Source: Anaerolineae bacterium (GTDB lineage: Bacteria; Chloroflexota; Anaerolineae; Aggregatilineales; Phototrophicaceae). Taken from it: a stretch of DNA of 43,298 bases. The notes beneath the pieces are model-generated. The model made no database searches and was not told the DNA's origin. It saw only the letters and a list, made by a program, of their open reading frames with translations. The position numbers were made by a program, and so were the translations under genes. Shown one piece after another: positions 1 through 7,546 of this stretch. Within the stretch, counting starts at the first letter, position 1. Each line of letters begins with the position of its first letter. Location: NCBI GenBank assembly GCA_020849765.1, contig JADLAY010000086.1:1-43298 (forward strand). The letters are read 5' to 3'.

Positions 1-326
1 TCATCCCGGTCACCGGTCAGGATGCCACCGTCGGCGGTATCCAGAACATCCTCGCTGGCCGCCAGAGCATGACCGTCTACAAGGCGATCAAGGCTGAAGC
101 CGAAGCCGCCGCTGCGCTCGCCATTGCCCTGCTCAAGGGTGAAGACACCAGCGCGTTGGCGACCGGCGCGGTCAACAACGGCACCAACGACATTCCGTCG
201 GTGCTGCTGGTTCCCGTCGCGGTCACGGCAGACAACATCGCCGAAACCGTCATCGCCGATGGCTTCCGCACCTGGGAAGAAATCTGCGTTGGTGAGTTCG
301 AGGTATTCTGCCCGGCCGATCGCTAA
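1..326 (+). CDS. xylF: Sugar ABC transporter substrate-binding protein, xylose type (3' end only)
   Basis: The reading frame is open from base 3 and ends at TAA 324-326, so only the last 107 or so residues are present. The visible part has the IPVTGQDA stretch, the QSMTVYKAIK segment and the VNNG...DIPSVLL...PVAVT..NI.ETVI..GF pattern typical of the C-terminal lobe of D-xylose-binding proteins (periplasmic-binding-protein family 4). Such proteins capture a sugar outside the membrane and deliver it to the permease. It is followed 250 bases later by a matching ATPase and permease on the same strand, so these three form one import system. Xylose is the best guess for the substrate; ribose, fructose or another monosaccharide cannot be excluded from this fragment. 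Confidence 0.85.
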   Translation, partial: IPVTGQDATVGGIQNILAGRQSMTVYKAIKAEAEAAAALAIALLKGEDTSALATGAVNNGTNDIPSVLLVPVAVTADNIAETVIADGFRTWEEICVGEFEVFCPADR

Positions 327-340
327 ACGTTACCGTTCAC

Positions 341-380
341 GTTCGGGGGTGCATTCAGGTGCGCCCCCGAACTTCTTTGG
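341..380 (+). terminator. Hairpin after the binding-protein gene, probable attenuator or partial terminator
   Basis: Arms GTTCGGGGG (341-349) and CCCCCGAAC (364-372) pair perfectly and are followed by TTCTTTGGG. It lies 15 bases after the stop of the binding-protein gene and before the ATPase. A hairpin here would let the binding protein be made in excess of the membrane parts, as is common for import systems; that role is inferred. Confidence 0.6.
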
Positions 381-575
381 GCGACCTGAATGCAAATTAA
401 CATATAATCGGATAAGTACATTTTGCCCCTCCTTTCACTGCCGCTTCGCCCCATTTCTGGGAAAAGGGACAGATCAGACGGCTGTAGTCGTCCGATTACT
501 TTATGAGAACGCATATGGATCGCCCCACTCGTATGATCGATAAGACATTAGATAGAAACGTGTGAGGGTGCCGCC

Positions 576-1415
576 TTGGCTGGATCACTAAACGGAAGAA
601 CGCCGCTCCTCGAAACCAAAGGGGTTTCTAAAGCTTTCGGCCCCGTGCAAGCGCTTAGTAGAGTGGATTTCGACGTCTACCCTGGTGAAGTCATCGCCCT
701 TGTCGGCGATAACGGGGCGGGCAAGTCGACGCTGATCAAGGGCATTGCCGGTATTTACGCCTTTGACGAAGGCCAGATCTTATTCGATGGCGGCAAAGTG
801 AACATCCACGGCCCGCGAGATGCATCTGACCTCGGCATCGAGGTCGTGTATCAGGACCTCGCCCTGGCGGATAATCTCGACGTGGTCGCGAACATGTTTC
901 TCGGTCGCGAATGGACGCAGGGTATGCCGGCTTCGACCGATTCGCACGAAGCGCCGACCGGTATCAGCCGCTTCGCCCGCAACCTGATGCCGTTGTCCGA
1001 GATCGAAATGGAGAAGCGCGCCGTCTCCACGCTTGACGAGCTGGCCGTGACCACACTGAATTCCGTACGCTTACCGGTGTCTTCACTCTCCGGCGGCCAG
1101 CGGCAATCGGTCGCCATCGCCAAAGCTGTGCTCTGGAACAGCAAGGTCGTCATCCTGGACGAACCGACCGCGGCGCTCGGCGTCGCGCAGACGCGCCAGG
1201 TGCTCAACCTCGTACGACGGCTGGCGGAAAAGAAGCTCGGCGTCGTCGTCATCTCCCACAACCTGCATGACATCTTCGAGGTCGCTGACCGGATCACGGT
1301 GCTGCGCCTGGGGCACAAAGTAAAAACCTACATCGCCAAAGAAACCGACCAGCAAGAGGTTGTCCACGCGATTACTGCGGGGCAAGTTTCCAGCGTACCA
1401 GGGATGACACAATGA
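576..1415 (+). CDS. Sugar ABC transporter ATP-binding protein, single-domain (FrcA/XylG-like)
   Basis: A 279-residue ATPase that would energise monosaccharide import from the cytoplasmic face. Walker A GDNGAGKST is at residues 45-53, the Q-loop Gln near 93, the ABC signature LSGGQRQ at 171-177, Walker B VVILDEPTAA near 191-200 and the switch His in VVISHN near 228. RbsA/XylG proteins usually have about 500 residues and two ABC modules; this one has a single module like FrcA, so it should act as a homodimer. The start is TTG at 576, chosen because GAGGG (564-568) sits seven bases upstream and no in-frame ATG precedes the domain. Its stop overlaps the permease start by four bases (ATGA), which indicates translational coupling. 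Confidence 0.9.
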   Translation: MAGSLNGRTPLLETKGVSKAFGPVQALSRVDFDVYPGEVIALVGDNGAGKSTLIKGIAGIYAFDEGQILFDGGKVNIHGPRDASDLGIEVVYQDLALADNLDVVANMFLGREWTQGMPASTDSHEAPTGISRFARNLMPLSEIEMEKRAVSTLDELAVTTLNSVRLPVSSLSGGQRQSVAIAKAVLWNSKVVILDEPTAALGVAQTRQVLNLVRRLAEKKLGVVVISHNLHDIFEVADRITVLRLGHKVKTYIAKETDQQEVVHAITAGQVSSVPGMTQ

Positions 1416-2698
1416 CCGACATCATTCAAGAAAGCGACGCATCAGTCCAGAGTGCGCTGCTCGCCAGCCAAACAGCCCAAACGCCCGGCGAATACATGCG
1501 TGCCATGGGGAAGCGCATTCGTTCCGGTGACATCGGCACCTTACCCATCATCCTGGGGCTGGTCCTCATCGCCATCATCTTTCAGTCCGCCAATCAGAAC
1601 TTCCTGACGCCGCGCAATCTCGTCAACATCGTCATTCAAATGGCGGCTTTCGCGGTCATCGGCTACGGTATGGTCTATGTGCTGCTGCTCGGCGAAATCG
1701 ATCTGTCAGTCGGCTACGTCAGCGCGGTCGGGGGCGTTTCGACGGCGATTCTGCTGCGCGATTCGCTCACGAATCCGGCGCTGAGCTGGATGGACTGGTG
1801 GAACGTGATCCCGATCGCGCTCATCATCACGACGGCCATCGGCTTCCTGCACGGCTTTATCATCACCACCTTCCAACTGCCCTCGTTTATCGTCACGCTC
1901 GCGGGTCTGCTCGCCTGGAACGGCGTCGTGCTCATGATCGTCGGCGATGGCGGCACGGTCAACGTTCAGAACCCGGTCGTGCGTAACCTCGCCAGTGAGG
2001 TACTGCCCCCGATCTGGAGCTGGATCATCATCGGCCTGTTCATCGGCTTGCTCACCCTGCTGGAAATCCTGACGGCAAACACGCGGCGCAAGGCCGGTTT
2101 GCGCGCTAAACCCATGCCGATCATCATTGGGCAGCTCGTCATCATGGCGGCCATTGGCGCATTCGTCGCCTATATCTTCAACATCAATCGCGCGCTGACC
2201 GACGCTGCTCCCCCACAGCAAGGGATGCCGGTCATCGCCGTGATCTTGCTCGTCCTGCTGATGGCACTCACCTTCGTCGCCGAGCGCACGCGCTTCGGGC
2301 GCTACGTCTATGCCGTCGGCGGCAACAAGGAAGCCGCGCGCCGCGCCGGTATCCGTGTCGAGCGTATCCGCGTGCTCGTCTTCATGATCTCCGGCCTGAT
2401 GGCGGGCATGGGCGGCATCATTCTGGCCTCACGCCTCAAATCCGTCGCCACCGATACGGGCGGCGGTAACTTGCTGCTCTACGTAATTGCGGCAGCCGTC
2501 ATCGGCGGGACAAGCCTGTTCGGTGGGCGCGGCAAGGTCGTCAGCGCGCTGCTTGGCGCGTTGGTCGTCGCCAGCGTCGAAAACGGCATGGGTCTCTTGA
2601 ACGTCAGTTCCGGCGTCAAGTTCGTCGTTACCGGCCTCGTGCTCCTGGCTGCTGTCATCATCGACGCGCTCTCGCGCCGCAGCCAACAGACGACGTAA
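1412..2698 (+). CDS. xylH: Sugar ABC transporter permease, XylH-like
   Basis: A 428-residue polytopic membrane protein of the branched-chain/monosaccharide permease family (BPD_transp_2). After a roughly 45-residue cytoplasmic N-terminus it has many hydrophobic helices. It carries the family pattern LLLGEIDLSVG near residue 90 and the cytoplasmic coupling loop GGNKEAARRAGI near 305-316, which would contact the ATPase. The length and the soluble stretch around residues 215-235 (TANTRRKAGLRAK) fit XylH rather than the shorter RbsC. It overlaps the upstream ATPase gene by four bases and is the last gene of the transcript, followed by a strong terminator at 2729-2757. The substrate is inferred from the xylose-type binding protein upstream. 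Confidence 0.9.
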   Translation: MTDIIQESDASVQSALLASQTAQTPGEYMRAMGKRIRSGDIGTLPIILGLVLIAIIFQSANQNFLTPRNLVNIVIQMAAFAVIGYGMVYVLLLGEIDLSVGYVSAVGGVSTAILLRDSLTNPALSWMDWWNVIPIALIITTAIGFLHGFIITTFQLPSFIVTLAGLLAWNGVVLMIVGDGGTVNVQNPVVRNLASEVLPPIWSWIIIGLFIGLLTLLEILTANTRRKAGLRAKPMPIIIGQLVIMAAIGAFVAYIFNINRALTDAAPPQQGMPVIAVILLVLLMALTFVAERTRFGRYVYAVGGNKEAARRAGIRVERIRVLVFMISGLMAGMGGIILASRLKSVATDTGGGNLLLYVIAAAVIGGTSLFGGRGKVVSALLGALVVASVENGMGLLNVSSGVKFVVTGLVLLAAVIIDALSRRSQQTT

Positions 2699-2728
2699 CC
2701 CCGTACCCAACGGCCACGGAATCCAACT

Positions 2729-2758
2729 GGGGCGCATCGAGTGATGCGCCCCGTTTTG
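2729..2758 (+). terminator. Rho-independent terminator of the sugar ABC operon
   Basis: Perfect 10-bp stem GGGGCGCATC (2729-2738) / GATGCGCCCC (2743-2752) with a GAGT loop, followed by GTTTTG. It lies 31 bases after the permease stop and just before the convergent carbonic anhydrase gene. Confidence 0.85.
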
Positions 2759-2782
2759 TGTCCTACGCCATTCGGACGAACA

Positions 2783-3373
2783 TCAGGCGCTGGCCTGGAC
2801 CTTACCTGCCTCCGTCGCCTGAGGCACTTCGATCAACCGTCCGCTCTTCACGTCGAAAATGTAGCCGTAGATCGGAATGTGCTTGGGTACCAACGGATGG
2901 TTACGAATGCGCTCCACGTCTTCGAGCACACTCTGGGCCTGATTGTTGATCGTCAGCCAGTTGATGTAGTGTCCTTCCGGTGAACCAGGGCCAGACCCCG
3001 TATCGAAGAAACCGTCCGGGCCAAGGCTGGCCGTCTCCAGGCTGCTGGCGAGCAGACTTGCCATAACGTCGTTGGTGAACGTCTCCATGCCGCAGTCCGA
3101 ATGATGAATCACGAACCATTCGCGTGTGCCGAGCAGCTTGTACGAGATCACGAGTGAGCGGATGGCGTCATCGCTGGCGCGCCCGCCCGCGTTACGGATG
3201 ATGTGGGCGTCTCCTTCTTCGAGCCCGGCGAGCTTCCCCGGATCGATGCGTGCATCCATGCACGTGAGGATGGCCACCTGTCTGCCGGGCGGCATTGGCA
3301 GGTCGCTTTTTTCGCCGAACGAGGCGGCATACGCTTCGTTGGCGCCGAGGATGTGGGTCAAGATGTCGCTCAT
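2783..3373 (-). CDS. Beta-class carbonic anhydrase, copy 1
   Basis: A 196-residue enzyme predicted to interconvert CO2 and bicarbonate in the cytoplasm. Zinc ligands of the beta class are visible: Cys38 in TCMDARIDP, His91 and Cys94 in HHSDCGM, with the Asp40/Arg42 dyad; IIRNAGGRASDDA is the conserved substrate-side segment. The ATG at 3373 is chosen over a longer open frame because the domain starts there and AAGGA lies nine bases upstream; the extra upstream frame encodes nothing recognisable. Residue pattern and length match the Rv1284-like compact beta enzymes. It is strongly similar end to end to the next gene upstream, so the pair is a tandem duplication. A 530-base leader separates the two, so each probably has its own transcript. 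Confidence 0.93.
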   Translation of the reverse strand: MSDILTHILGANEAYAASFGEKSDLPMPPGRQVAILTCMDARIDPGKLAGLEEGDAHIIRNAGGRASDDAIRSLVISYKLLGTREWFVIHHSDCGMETFTNDVMASLLASSLETASLGPDGFFDTGSGPGSPEGHYINWLTINNQAQSVLEDVERIRNHPLVPKHIPIYGYIFDVKSGRLIEVPQATEAGKVQASA

Positions 3374-3906
3374 GTTCTCTGTTCCTTCTCGATAGTTCGA
3401 TTGCGATTGACTATGGGAAACCAACCCGGCTGCGCCGCAGGTAGTGCGGTGCGTGCCGGTTCGGCTATGCCATGGAAATTCCCCCATCGAGCCCCCATCG
3501 GTGCTGCGTGCGCTGCTGTCGGCCACACAGGCAAAGCAGCAACACCGTTGGTTCCGGCTCAGTTCTCTCCGACGTCTAGTGGCACGTCGAAGACCTCTCC
3601 TGGCGCCTCCTTTCAACAACATCGCAAAACAAAAAGAGCCGACCTGGTTCAGGTCGGCTCTCGCGCTTTGCAATCCAACTTCCTAATTGGGCATTGCCGA
3701 GTTAATCCCCTGCCTCCAGGCACAATGAATCCATTGTGACGCACTGGCAGAGACAACACTGGAAGTTCGGGCTATCGAAATGGAATTGTGATGGGTACCG
3801 CATCATGAGAAACAAATCCGCTCGCTCCGAGGCAATGCGCCGCAGAAGATACCCTATGCGCACGATGAATGCAAATGTCATTTCCGGCGCTCGCTGGCGT
3901 GCACGC
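3374..3906 (-). other. Long spacer between the two carbonic anhydrase genes, with two hairpins
   Basis: No convincing gene is seen here. Read on the minus strand it holds a terminator-like hairpin (3635-3661) and then a 9-bp hairpin whose core arms are CGACGT/ACGTCG around 3576-3596. The second could shape the 5' leader of copy 1, but I recognise no riboswitch class. The open frame continuing upstream of copy 1 has an arginine/cysteine-rich, non-protein-like translation. Confidence 0.4.
3629..3661 (-). terminator. Rho-independent terminator downstream of carbonic anhydrase copy 2
   Basis: On the minus strand a perfect 12-bp stem (AGAGCCGACCTG / CAGGTCGGCTCT at 3635-3646 and 3650-3661) with a three-base loop is followed by TTTTTGTTTTG. 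It lies about 245 bases after the stop of copy 2 and would end that transcript before copy 1. Confidence 0.8.
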
Positions 3907-4491
3907 CTACGCCTTCACCTGCCCTGCTGCCATTGCCTCAGCAATCTCGATCAGACGGCCGCTCTTGACGTCATAAATGTAGCCGTAGATCGGAATCGTG
4001 CGCGGCACGAGCGGATGCTGGCGCAGGCGCACCACGTCATCGACCAGACACTGCGTTTGATCCGTGAACGTCATCCAGTTGATGTACTGTCCTTCGGGCG
4101 AGCCAGGGCCAGCCCCGGCGTCGTAGAACCCGTCCGGCCCGTAGATGGCGGGTTCCAGACTTTGCGCCAGCAGTTGTGCAATCCGCTCGTTGCTGATCGA
4201 CATCATGCCGCAGTCGGTGTGATGGATGACGAACCATTCGCGCGTGCCGAGCAGCTTGTAGGAGATGACCAGCGAGCGGATCGCATCGTCGCTGGCGCGC
4301 CCGCCCGCGTTGCGGATGATGTGCGCATCGCCCTCGTGGAAGCCAAGCACCTTGGCCGGGTCGATGCGCGCATCCATGCAGGTCAGGATGGCGACGCGTT
4401 TGACGGGCCGCGCGGATAACGCGCCTTTGTCCCCGAAGTCTGCCGCATAAGCGTCGTTGGCTTGCAGGATGCCCGTCTGGACGTTGCTCAT
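3907..4491 (-). CDS. Beta-class carbonic anhydrase, copy 2
   Basis: A 194-residue paralogue of the gene downstream, with the same spacing of catalytic residues: Cys38 in TCMDARIDP, His91 and Cys94 in HHTDCGM, and the same NAGGRASDDA segment. The ATG at 4491 is preceded by GAGGGG six bases upstream; a longer frame running to 4593 adds only an unconvincing N-terminus. Both copies keep every residue expected for activity, so neither looks like a decaying duplicate. The differences are concentrated near residues 20-32 and in the stretch after the HxxC motif, which could reflect different kinetics or oligomer contacts. Neither gene sits beside a carbon-fixation or bicarbonate-transport gene in this window. 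Confidence 0.93.
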   Translation of the reverse strand: MSNVQTGILQANDAYAADFGDKGALSARPVKRVAILTCMDARIDPAKVLGFHEGDAHIIRNAGGRASDDAIRSLVISYKLLGTREWFVIHHTDCGMMSISNERIAQLLAQSLEPAIYGPDGFYDAGAGPGSPEGQYINWMTFTDQTQCLVDDVVRLRQHPLVPRTIPIYGYIYDVKSGRLIEIAEAMAAGQVKA

Positions 4492-4558
4492 AAGTCCCCT
4501 CACTTGCCTTTCCTTTAGCGATCCTCGTTGACCGCTGTCATTATAATGCCTGCAACCA

Positions 4559-5329
4559 CTAGGCTGCTTTCCGTTTGTAGACACGCATCGCAAACAGATA
4601 GGCGATGATCATTATCACAAAGCACCACGCGAGCGCAACCCAGATTTCATTGCCCACAGGCTGCCCCTCGAGTAAGGAGCGTATCGCTTCGACGATCGAC
4701 GTGACCGGCTGATTCTCCGCAAAAGCGCGGACGACTGGCGGCATCGACTCGGTCGGCACGAACGCCGAGCTGATGAACGGAAGGAAGATCAGTGGGTAGG
4801 AGAAGGCGCCTGCACCATCAACCGATGTCGCGGACAGTCCCGCAATCACCGCGATCCACGTCAAGGCCAGCGTAAACAGCGCGAGAATACCGGCCACGGC
4901 CAGCCATGATCCTGGGCCTGCCCATGAGCGGAAGCCCATAATGAGCGCGACCAGAATGATGACGAGCACCGAAATCGCATTGGATACCAGTGAGGTCAGC
5001 ACATGCCCCCACAGCGGGGCCGAACGCGCAATCGGCATGGAGTGGAACCGTTCGAAGACGCCACTTTGCATATCCATGAACAGGCGATAGGCGGTATAGC
5101 TGATGCCGCTCGAAATCGCGATCAGCAGGATACCGGGCAGCAGATAATTCACGTAGCTGTCGGTGCCGGTTTGAATCGCACCGCCGAAGACATAGACGAA
5201 CAGCAGCATAAACGCAATCGGCATGATAGTAACCGTGATGATGGTGTCCATGCTGCGAGCAATGTGGCGCATGGAACGTCCAAGCATGACGCCCACATCG
5301 CTGAAGAAGTGATTGTTGACCGTTTCCAT
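4559..5329 (-). CDS. ABC-2 type transporter permease (DrrB-like)
   Basis: A 256-residue membrane protein with about six hydrophobic helices, the fold of ABC-2 export permeases of the daunorubicin-resistance type. The central segment GVFERFHSMPIARSAPLWGHV near residue 90 and the late FLPFISSAFVPTESMPPVVRAFAENQPVT region are family hallmarks. It would form the membrane channel for export of a hydrophobic compound or lipid with the ATPase encoded immediately upstream: the ATPase stop TAA and this ATG are directly adjacent (TAAATG), so translation is coupled. The pair is divergent from a MarR-type regulator with an operator-like inverted repeat in between, suggesting inducible export of a toxic small molecule. 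The substrate is not evident. Confidence 0.88.
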   Translation of the reverse strand: METVNNHFFSDVGVMLGRSMRHIARSMDTIITVTIMPIAFMLLFVYVFGGAIQTGTDSYVNYLLPGILLIAISSGISYTAYRLFMDMQSGVFERFHSMPIARSAPLWGHVLTSLVSNAISVLVIILVALIMGFRSWAGPGSWLAVAGILALFTLALTWIAVIAGLSATSVDGAGAFSYPLIFLPFISSAFVPTESMPPVVRAFAENQPVTSIVEAIRSLLEGQPVGNEIWVALAWCFVIMIIAYLFAMRVYKRKAA

Positions 5330-6100
5330 TTACTTCACCGCCTTCTTGCCGATGATGGCGAGGAATATCTCCTCCAACGTCGGCTGTTTTTCCACATATT
5401 CCACCTTCGCAGGCGGGAACAGCTTCTTCAGTTCCTCAAGAGTGCCGTTGGCAATGATCTTCCCTTCATGCAGAATGGCAATTCTATCGGCGAGCTGTTC
5501 CGCCTCCTCCAAATACTGAGTTGTCAGAAGTACGGTCGTGCCACTGTTGGCAAGCTCTTTGATCGTCTTCCAAACCTCGAGACGTGCTTCGGGGTCAAGC
5601 CCCGTCGTCGGCTCGTCAAGAAAAATGAGCTGCGGTGTCCCGATCAGGCTCATGGCGATGTCGAGCCTGCGACGCATGCCGCCCGAATAGGTGGAGACCC
5701 GGCGGTCGGCAGCATCGGCCAGGCCGAAGCGATGCAGCAGTTCATCCGCGATCTGACGCGAATTCTTGAGGTGCCGCAGCCTGCCAATCATGATCAGGTT
5801 TTCGCGCCCGGTCAGAATCTCATCCACGGCGACCGACTGCCCCGTCAGGCTGATCGACTGCCGCACATGATCTGGCTCTGCCACAACGTCGAAACCGTTG
5901 ACGGCGGCGGTTCCGCCGTCCTGTTTGAGCAGCGTGGTGAGAATCCTGACAATCGTCGTCTTGCCCGCGCCATTGGAGCCGAGCAGGGCGAAGATGCTGC
6001 CTCGTTTCACCTCGAAGTCCACCCCATTCAGAACGTGAAGCTGTTTGAAGGACTTTTGCAGCCCCTTCACCAGGATTGCCTGGTCTTGCATATGCATCAT
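5330..6100 (-). CDS. ABC transporter ATP-binding protein (DrrA-like)
   Basis: A 256-residue ATPase with Walker A GSNGAGKTT at residues 41-49, signature YSGGMRRRLD, Walker B LIFLDEPTTGLD and a switch region TTQYLEEAEQLADRIAIL. The YLEEAEQLADRI segment is characteristic of drug-type exporters. DrrA proteins are usually about 300-330 residues; here the C-terminal accessory domain is short and ends soon after PTLEEIFLAIIGKKA. Three in-frame ATGs (6100, 6097, 6091) crowd the start; AAGGA lies nine bases before 6091 and GAGG six bases before 6100, so the exact N-terminus is uncertain by three residues. It is the first gene of a two-gene export operon. Confidence 0.9.
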   Translation of the reverse strand: MMHMQDQAILVKGLQKSFKQLHVLNGVDFEVKRGSIFALLGSNGAGKTTIVRILTTLLKQDGGTAAVNGFDVVAEPDHVRQSISLTGQSVAVDEILTGRENLIMIGRLRHLKNSRQIADELLHRFGLADAADRRVSTYSGGMRRRLDIAMSLIGTPQLIFLDEPTTGLDPEARLEVWKTIKELANSGTTVLLTTQYLEEAEQLADRIAILHEGKIIANGTLEELKKLFPPAKVEYVEKQPTLEEIFLAIIGKKAVK

Positions 6101-6163
6101 TCCTTACCTCGTGCGCTTTCGCGTGTTACAATGCATTCAGCTTGAACATCCAGCAAACAAGAT

Positions 6164-6221
6164 GCTTGATCGCTCGATACTCAAGCCATAGTACGACCAT
6201 TTATCTTGAAAGTCAAGATAA
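6164..6221. promoter_or_regulatory. Operator-like inverted repeats between the ABC exporter and the MarR gene
   Basis: TTATCTTGA (6201-6209) and TCAAGATAA (6213-6221) form a perfect 9-bp inverted repeat with a three-base spacer, the size and symmetry bound by MarR dimers. A second, looser pair GCTTGA (6164-6169) / TCAAGC (6181-6186) shares the CTTGA half-site. The repeat is 30 bases before the MarR start and 101 bases before the ABC ATPase start, so one site could control both directions. Confidence 0.65.
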
Positions 6222-6251
6222 TATGTCGTGGATGGAGATTTGGGAATTGTC

Positions 6252-7343
6252 ATGAGTACACAGAACAAGCAGCCAGAAGTCCTGGCGAAACTGGTGCATG
6301 AGCTTCGGCAGGGCTACGGACTGGCTGCGTCCTTCTTCCGGGCAGCGGCGGCGCGCATCGAGATGACCGACACGGATATGCAGGTCATCGATCTTCTGGA
6401 GACCACTGGTGAGGCTACCGCGGGTCAGCTTGCTGATCTCATGGGACTCACAACCGGAACCTTCACGGCTATTCTCAACCGCCTGGAAAAGGCTGGACTT
6501 GTGCGCCGCGAGCGCGACCCCAATGATGGCCGCAGAGTGATTGTGAAGCTCGCAGAAGGCTCGGACGGCAAGCAGGACGTCGTCCCCCCGTTTGCTTCGC
6601 TCGAAAGAGCGTGGGCAGAAATGTCTGCCCAGTATGACGACGAGCAGCAAGCCCTGCTGCTGGAATTTCTTCAACGCAGCAATGCGCTGGCCTGGGACGA
6701 GATTGTGCGCTTGCGAGAGGCGTCGGCGGGCAATGAGGGAATCTTCTCTGCACCGCTGGTCGGTCTGGAAAACGCTCAACTCGTCGTCTCCTCAGACACC
6801 TTCGGATTGTCCCTGCGCGCGGGTGATATAACCGATGCACTTTATGAGGCTCGCTTCGAGGGACCCGCGCCAGACGTGAAGGTCAAAGATGGCGTTGTGA
6901 CCATCCGCTATCCGCGGCGGCTGTGGCTTCCGGGTATGAAGAAGCGAACAGCGGAGGTTACGCTCAGCACCGCCATCCCCTGGCAAATTGTGCTTCAGGG
7001 CGGGGCATCGGAGATCACCGCTGAATTGGGCGACCTCAATCTCACCTCGCTCGAAGTCAAAGGTGGCGCATACATGGCCCGGCTCGAACTGCCAGCACCC
7101 TCTGGCGTAATTCCTGTACGGATCAGCGGAGGTGCATCGCAAACCTCCATTCGACGACCCGCAGGCACCGCCGCACGTGTCCACCTCAAGGGCTGGGCTT
7201 CAGAATTTGCCTTTGACGACCAAACCTTTAGCGCGGTGGGCAATGACGTGCGCTTGCAGAGCCAGGGCTTTGATACGGCTGGCTCGTACTACGACATCGA
7301 AGTTGACAGCTCCGCCAGCCAGCTCACGATCTCCGCTGGATGA
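6252..7343 (+). CDS. MarR-family regulator with a beta-rich DUF4097-like C-terminal domain
   Basis: A 363-residue protein. Residues 1-145 are a MarR winged helix: the helix-turn-helix and wing run about 52-95 (GEATAGQLADLMGLTTGTFT, then ERDPNDGRRVIVKL). Residues about 160-363 are not MarR: they alternate short hydrophobic beta strands with Gly/Ser turns (LEVKGGAYMARLEL, RISGGASQTSIR, LKGWASEFAFD), the look of the DUF4097/toastrack repeats. Ordinary MarR proteins end near 150 residues. ATG 6252 is chosen; a GTG at 6228 would add eight residues and GGAG lies at 6234-6237, a little far from 6252. It is divergent from the ABC exporter and faces the inverted repeat at 6201-6221, so it probably represses both. 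The second domain may sense a signal or serve as an oligomer scaffold; that is inference. Confidence 0.85.
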   Translation: MSTQNKQPEVLAKLVHELRQGYGLAASFFRAAAARIEMTDTDMQVIDLLETTGEATAGQLADLMGLTTGTFTAILNRLEKAGLVRRERDPNDGRRVIVKLAEGSDGKQDVVPPFASLERAWAEMSAQYDDEQQALLLEFLQRSNALAWDEIVRLREASAGNEGIFSAPLVGLENAQLVVSSDTFGLSLRAGDITDALYEARFEGPAPDVKVKDGVVTIRYPRRLWLPGMKKRTAEVTLSTAIPWQIVLQGGASEITAELGDLNLTSLEVKGGAYMARLELPAPSGVIPVRISGGASQTSIRRPAGTAARVHLKGWASEFAFDDQTFSAVGNDVRLQSQGFDTAGSYYDIEVDSSASQLTISAG

Positions 7344-7489
7344 GGCATCGGGCGCACCCTATGGCCCCCATGCCTATTGAGCGGTGTTCGAAGCCTCAGC
7401 GGATTCTGTCGCACTCAAGGCGCGGCGACCTGGGGATCATCGCTGCGCAACGTGTCACATCGCAGAGCGCTTGTGGCTCCGTTAGCACA

Positions 7490-7514
7490 AATAAAGGCGG
7501 GTCTGAGACCCGCC
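7490..7514 (-). terminator. Rho-independent terminator of the PadR gene
   Basis: On the minus strand a perfect 8-bp stem (GGCGGGTC at 7496-7503 paired with GACCCGCC at 7507-7514) is followed by TTTATTTG. It lies 33 bases after the PadR stop; the remainder of the 7344-7546 spacer shows nothing else. Confidence 0.75.
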
Positions 7515-7546
7515 GCGCACACGCATATTCGAATGGGGCGATGGCG

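Noticed and set aside
3635..3661. T-box or riboswitch terminator for carbonic anhydrase copy 1
   Set aside because: No T-box sequence or specifier-loop pattern; the hairpin with its U-run is more simply the terminator of copy 2.
3661..3760. Possible tRNA in the spacer
   Set aside because: No T-loop GTTCRANNC consensus and no acceptor stem could be folded.
5003..6145. 380-codon plus-strand open frame
   Set aside because: Antisense to the ABC exporter genes with intact motifs.
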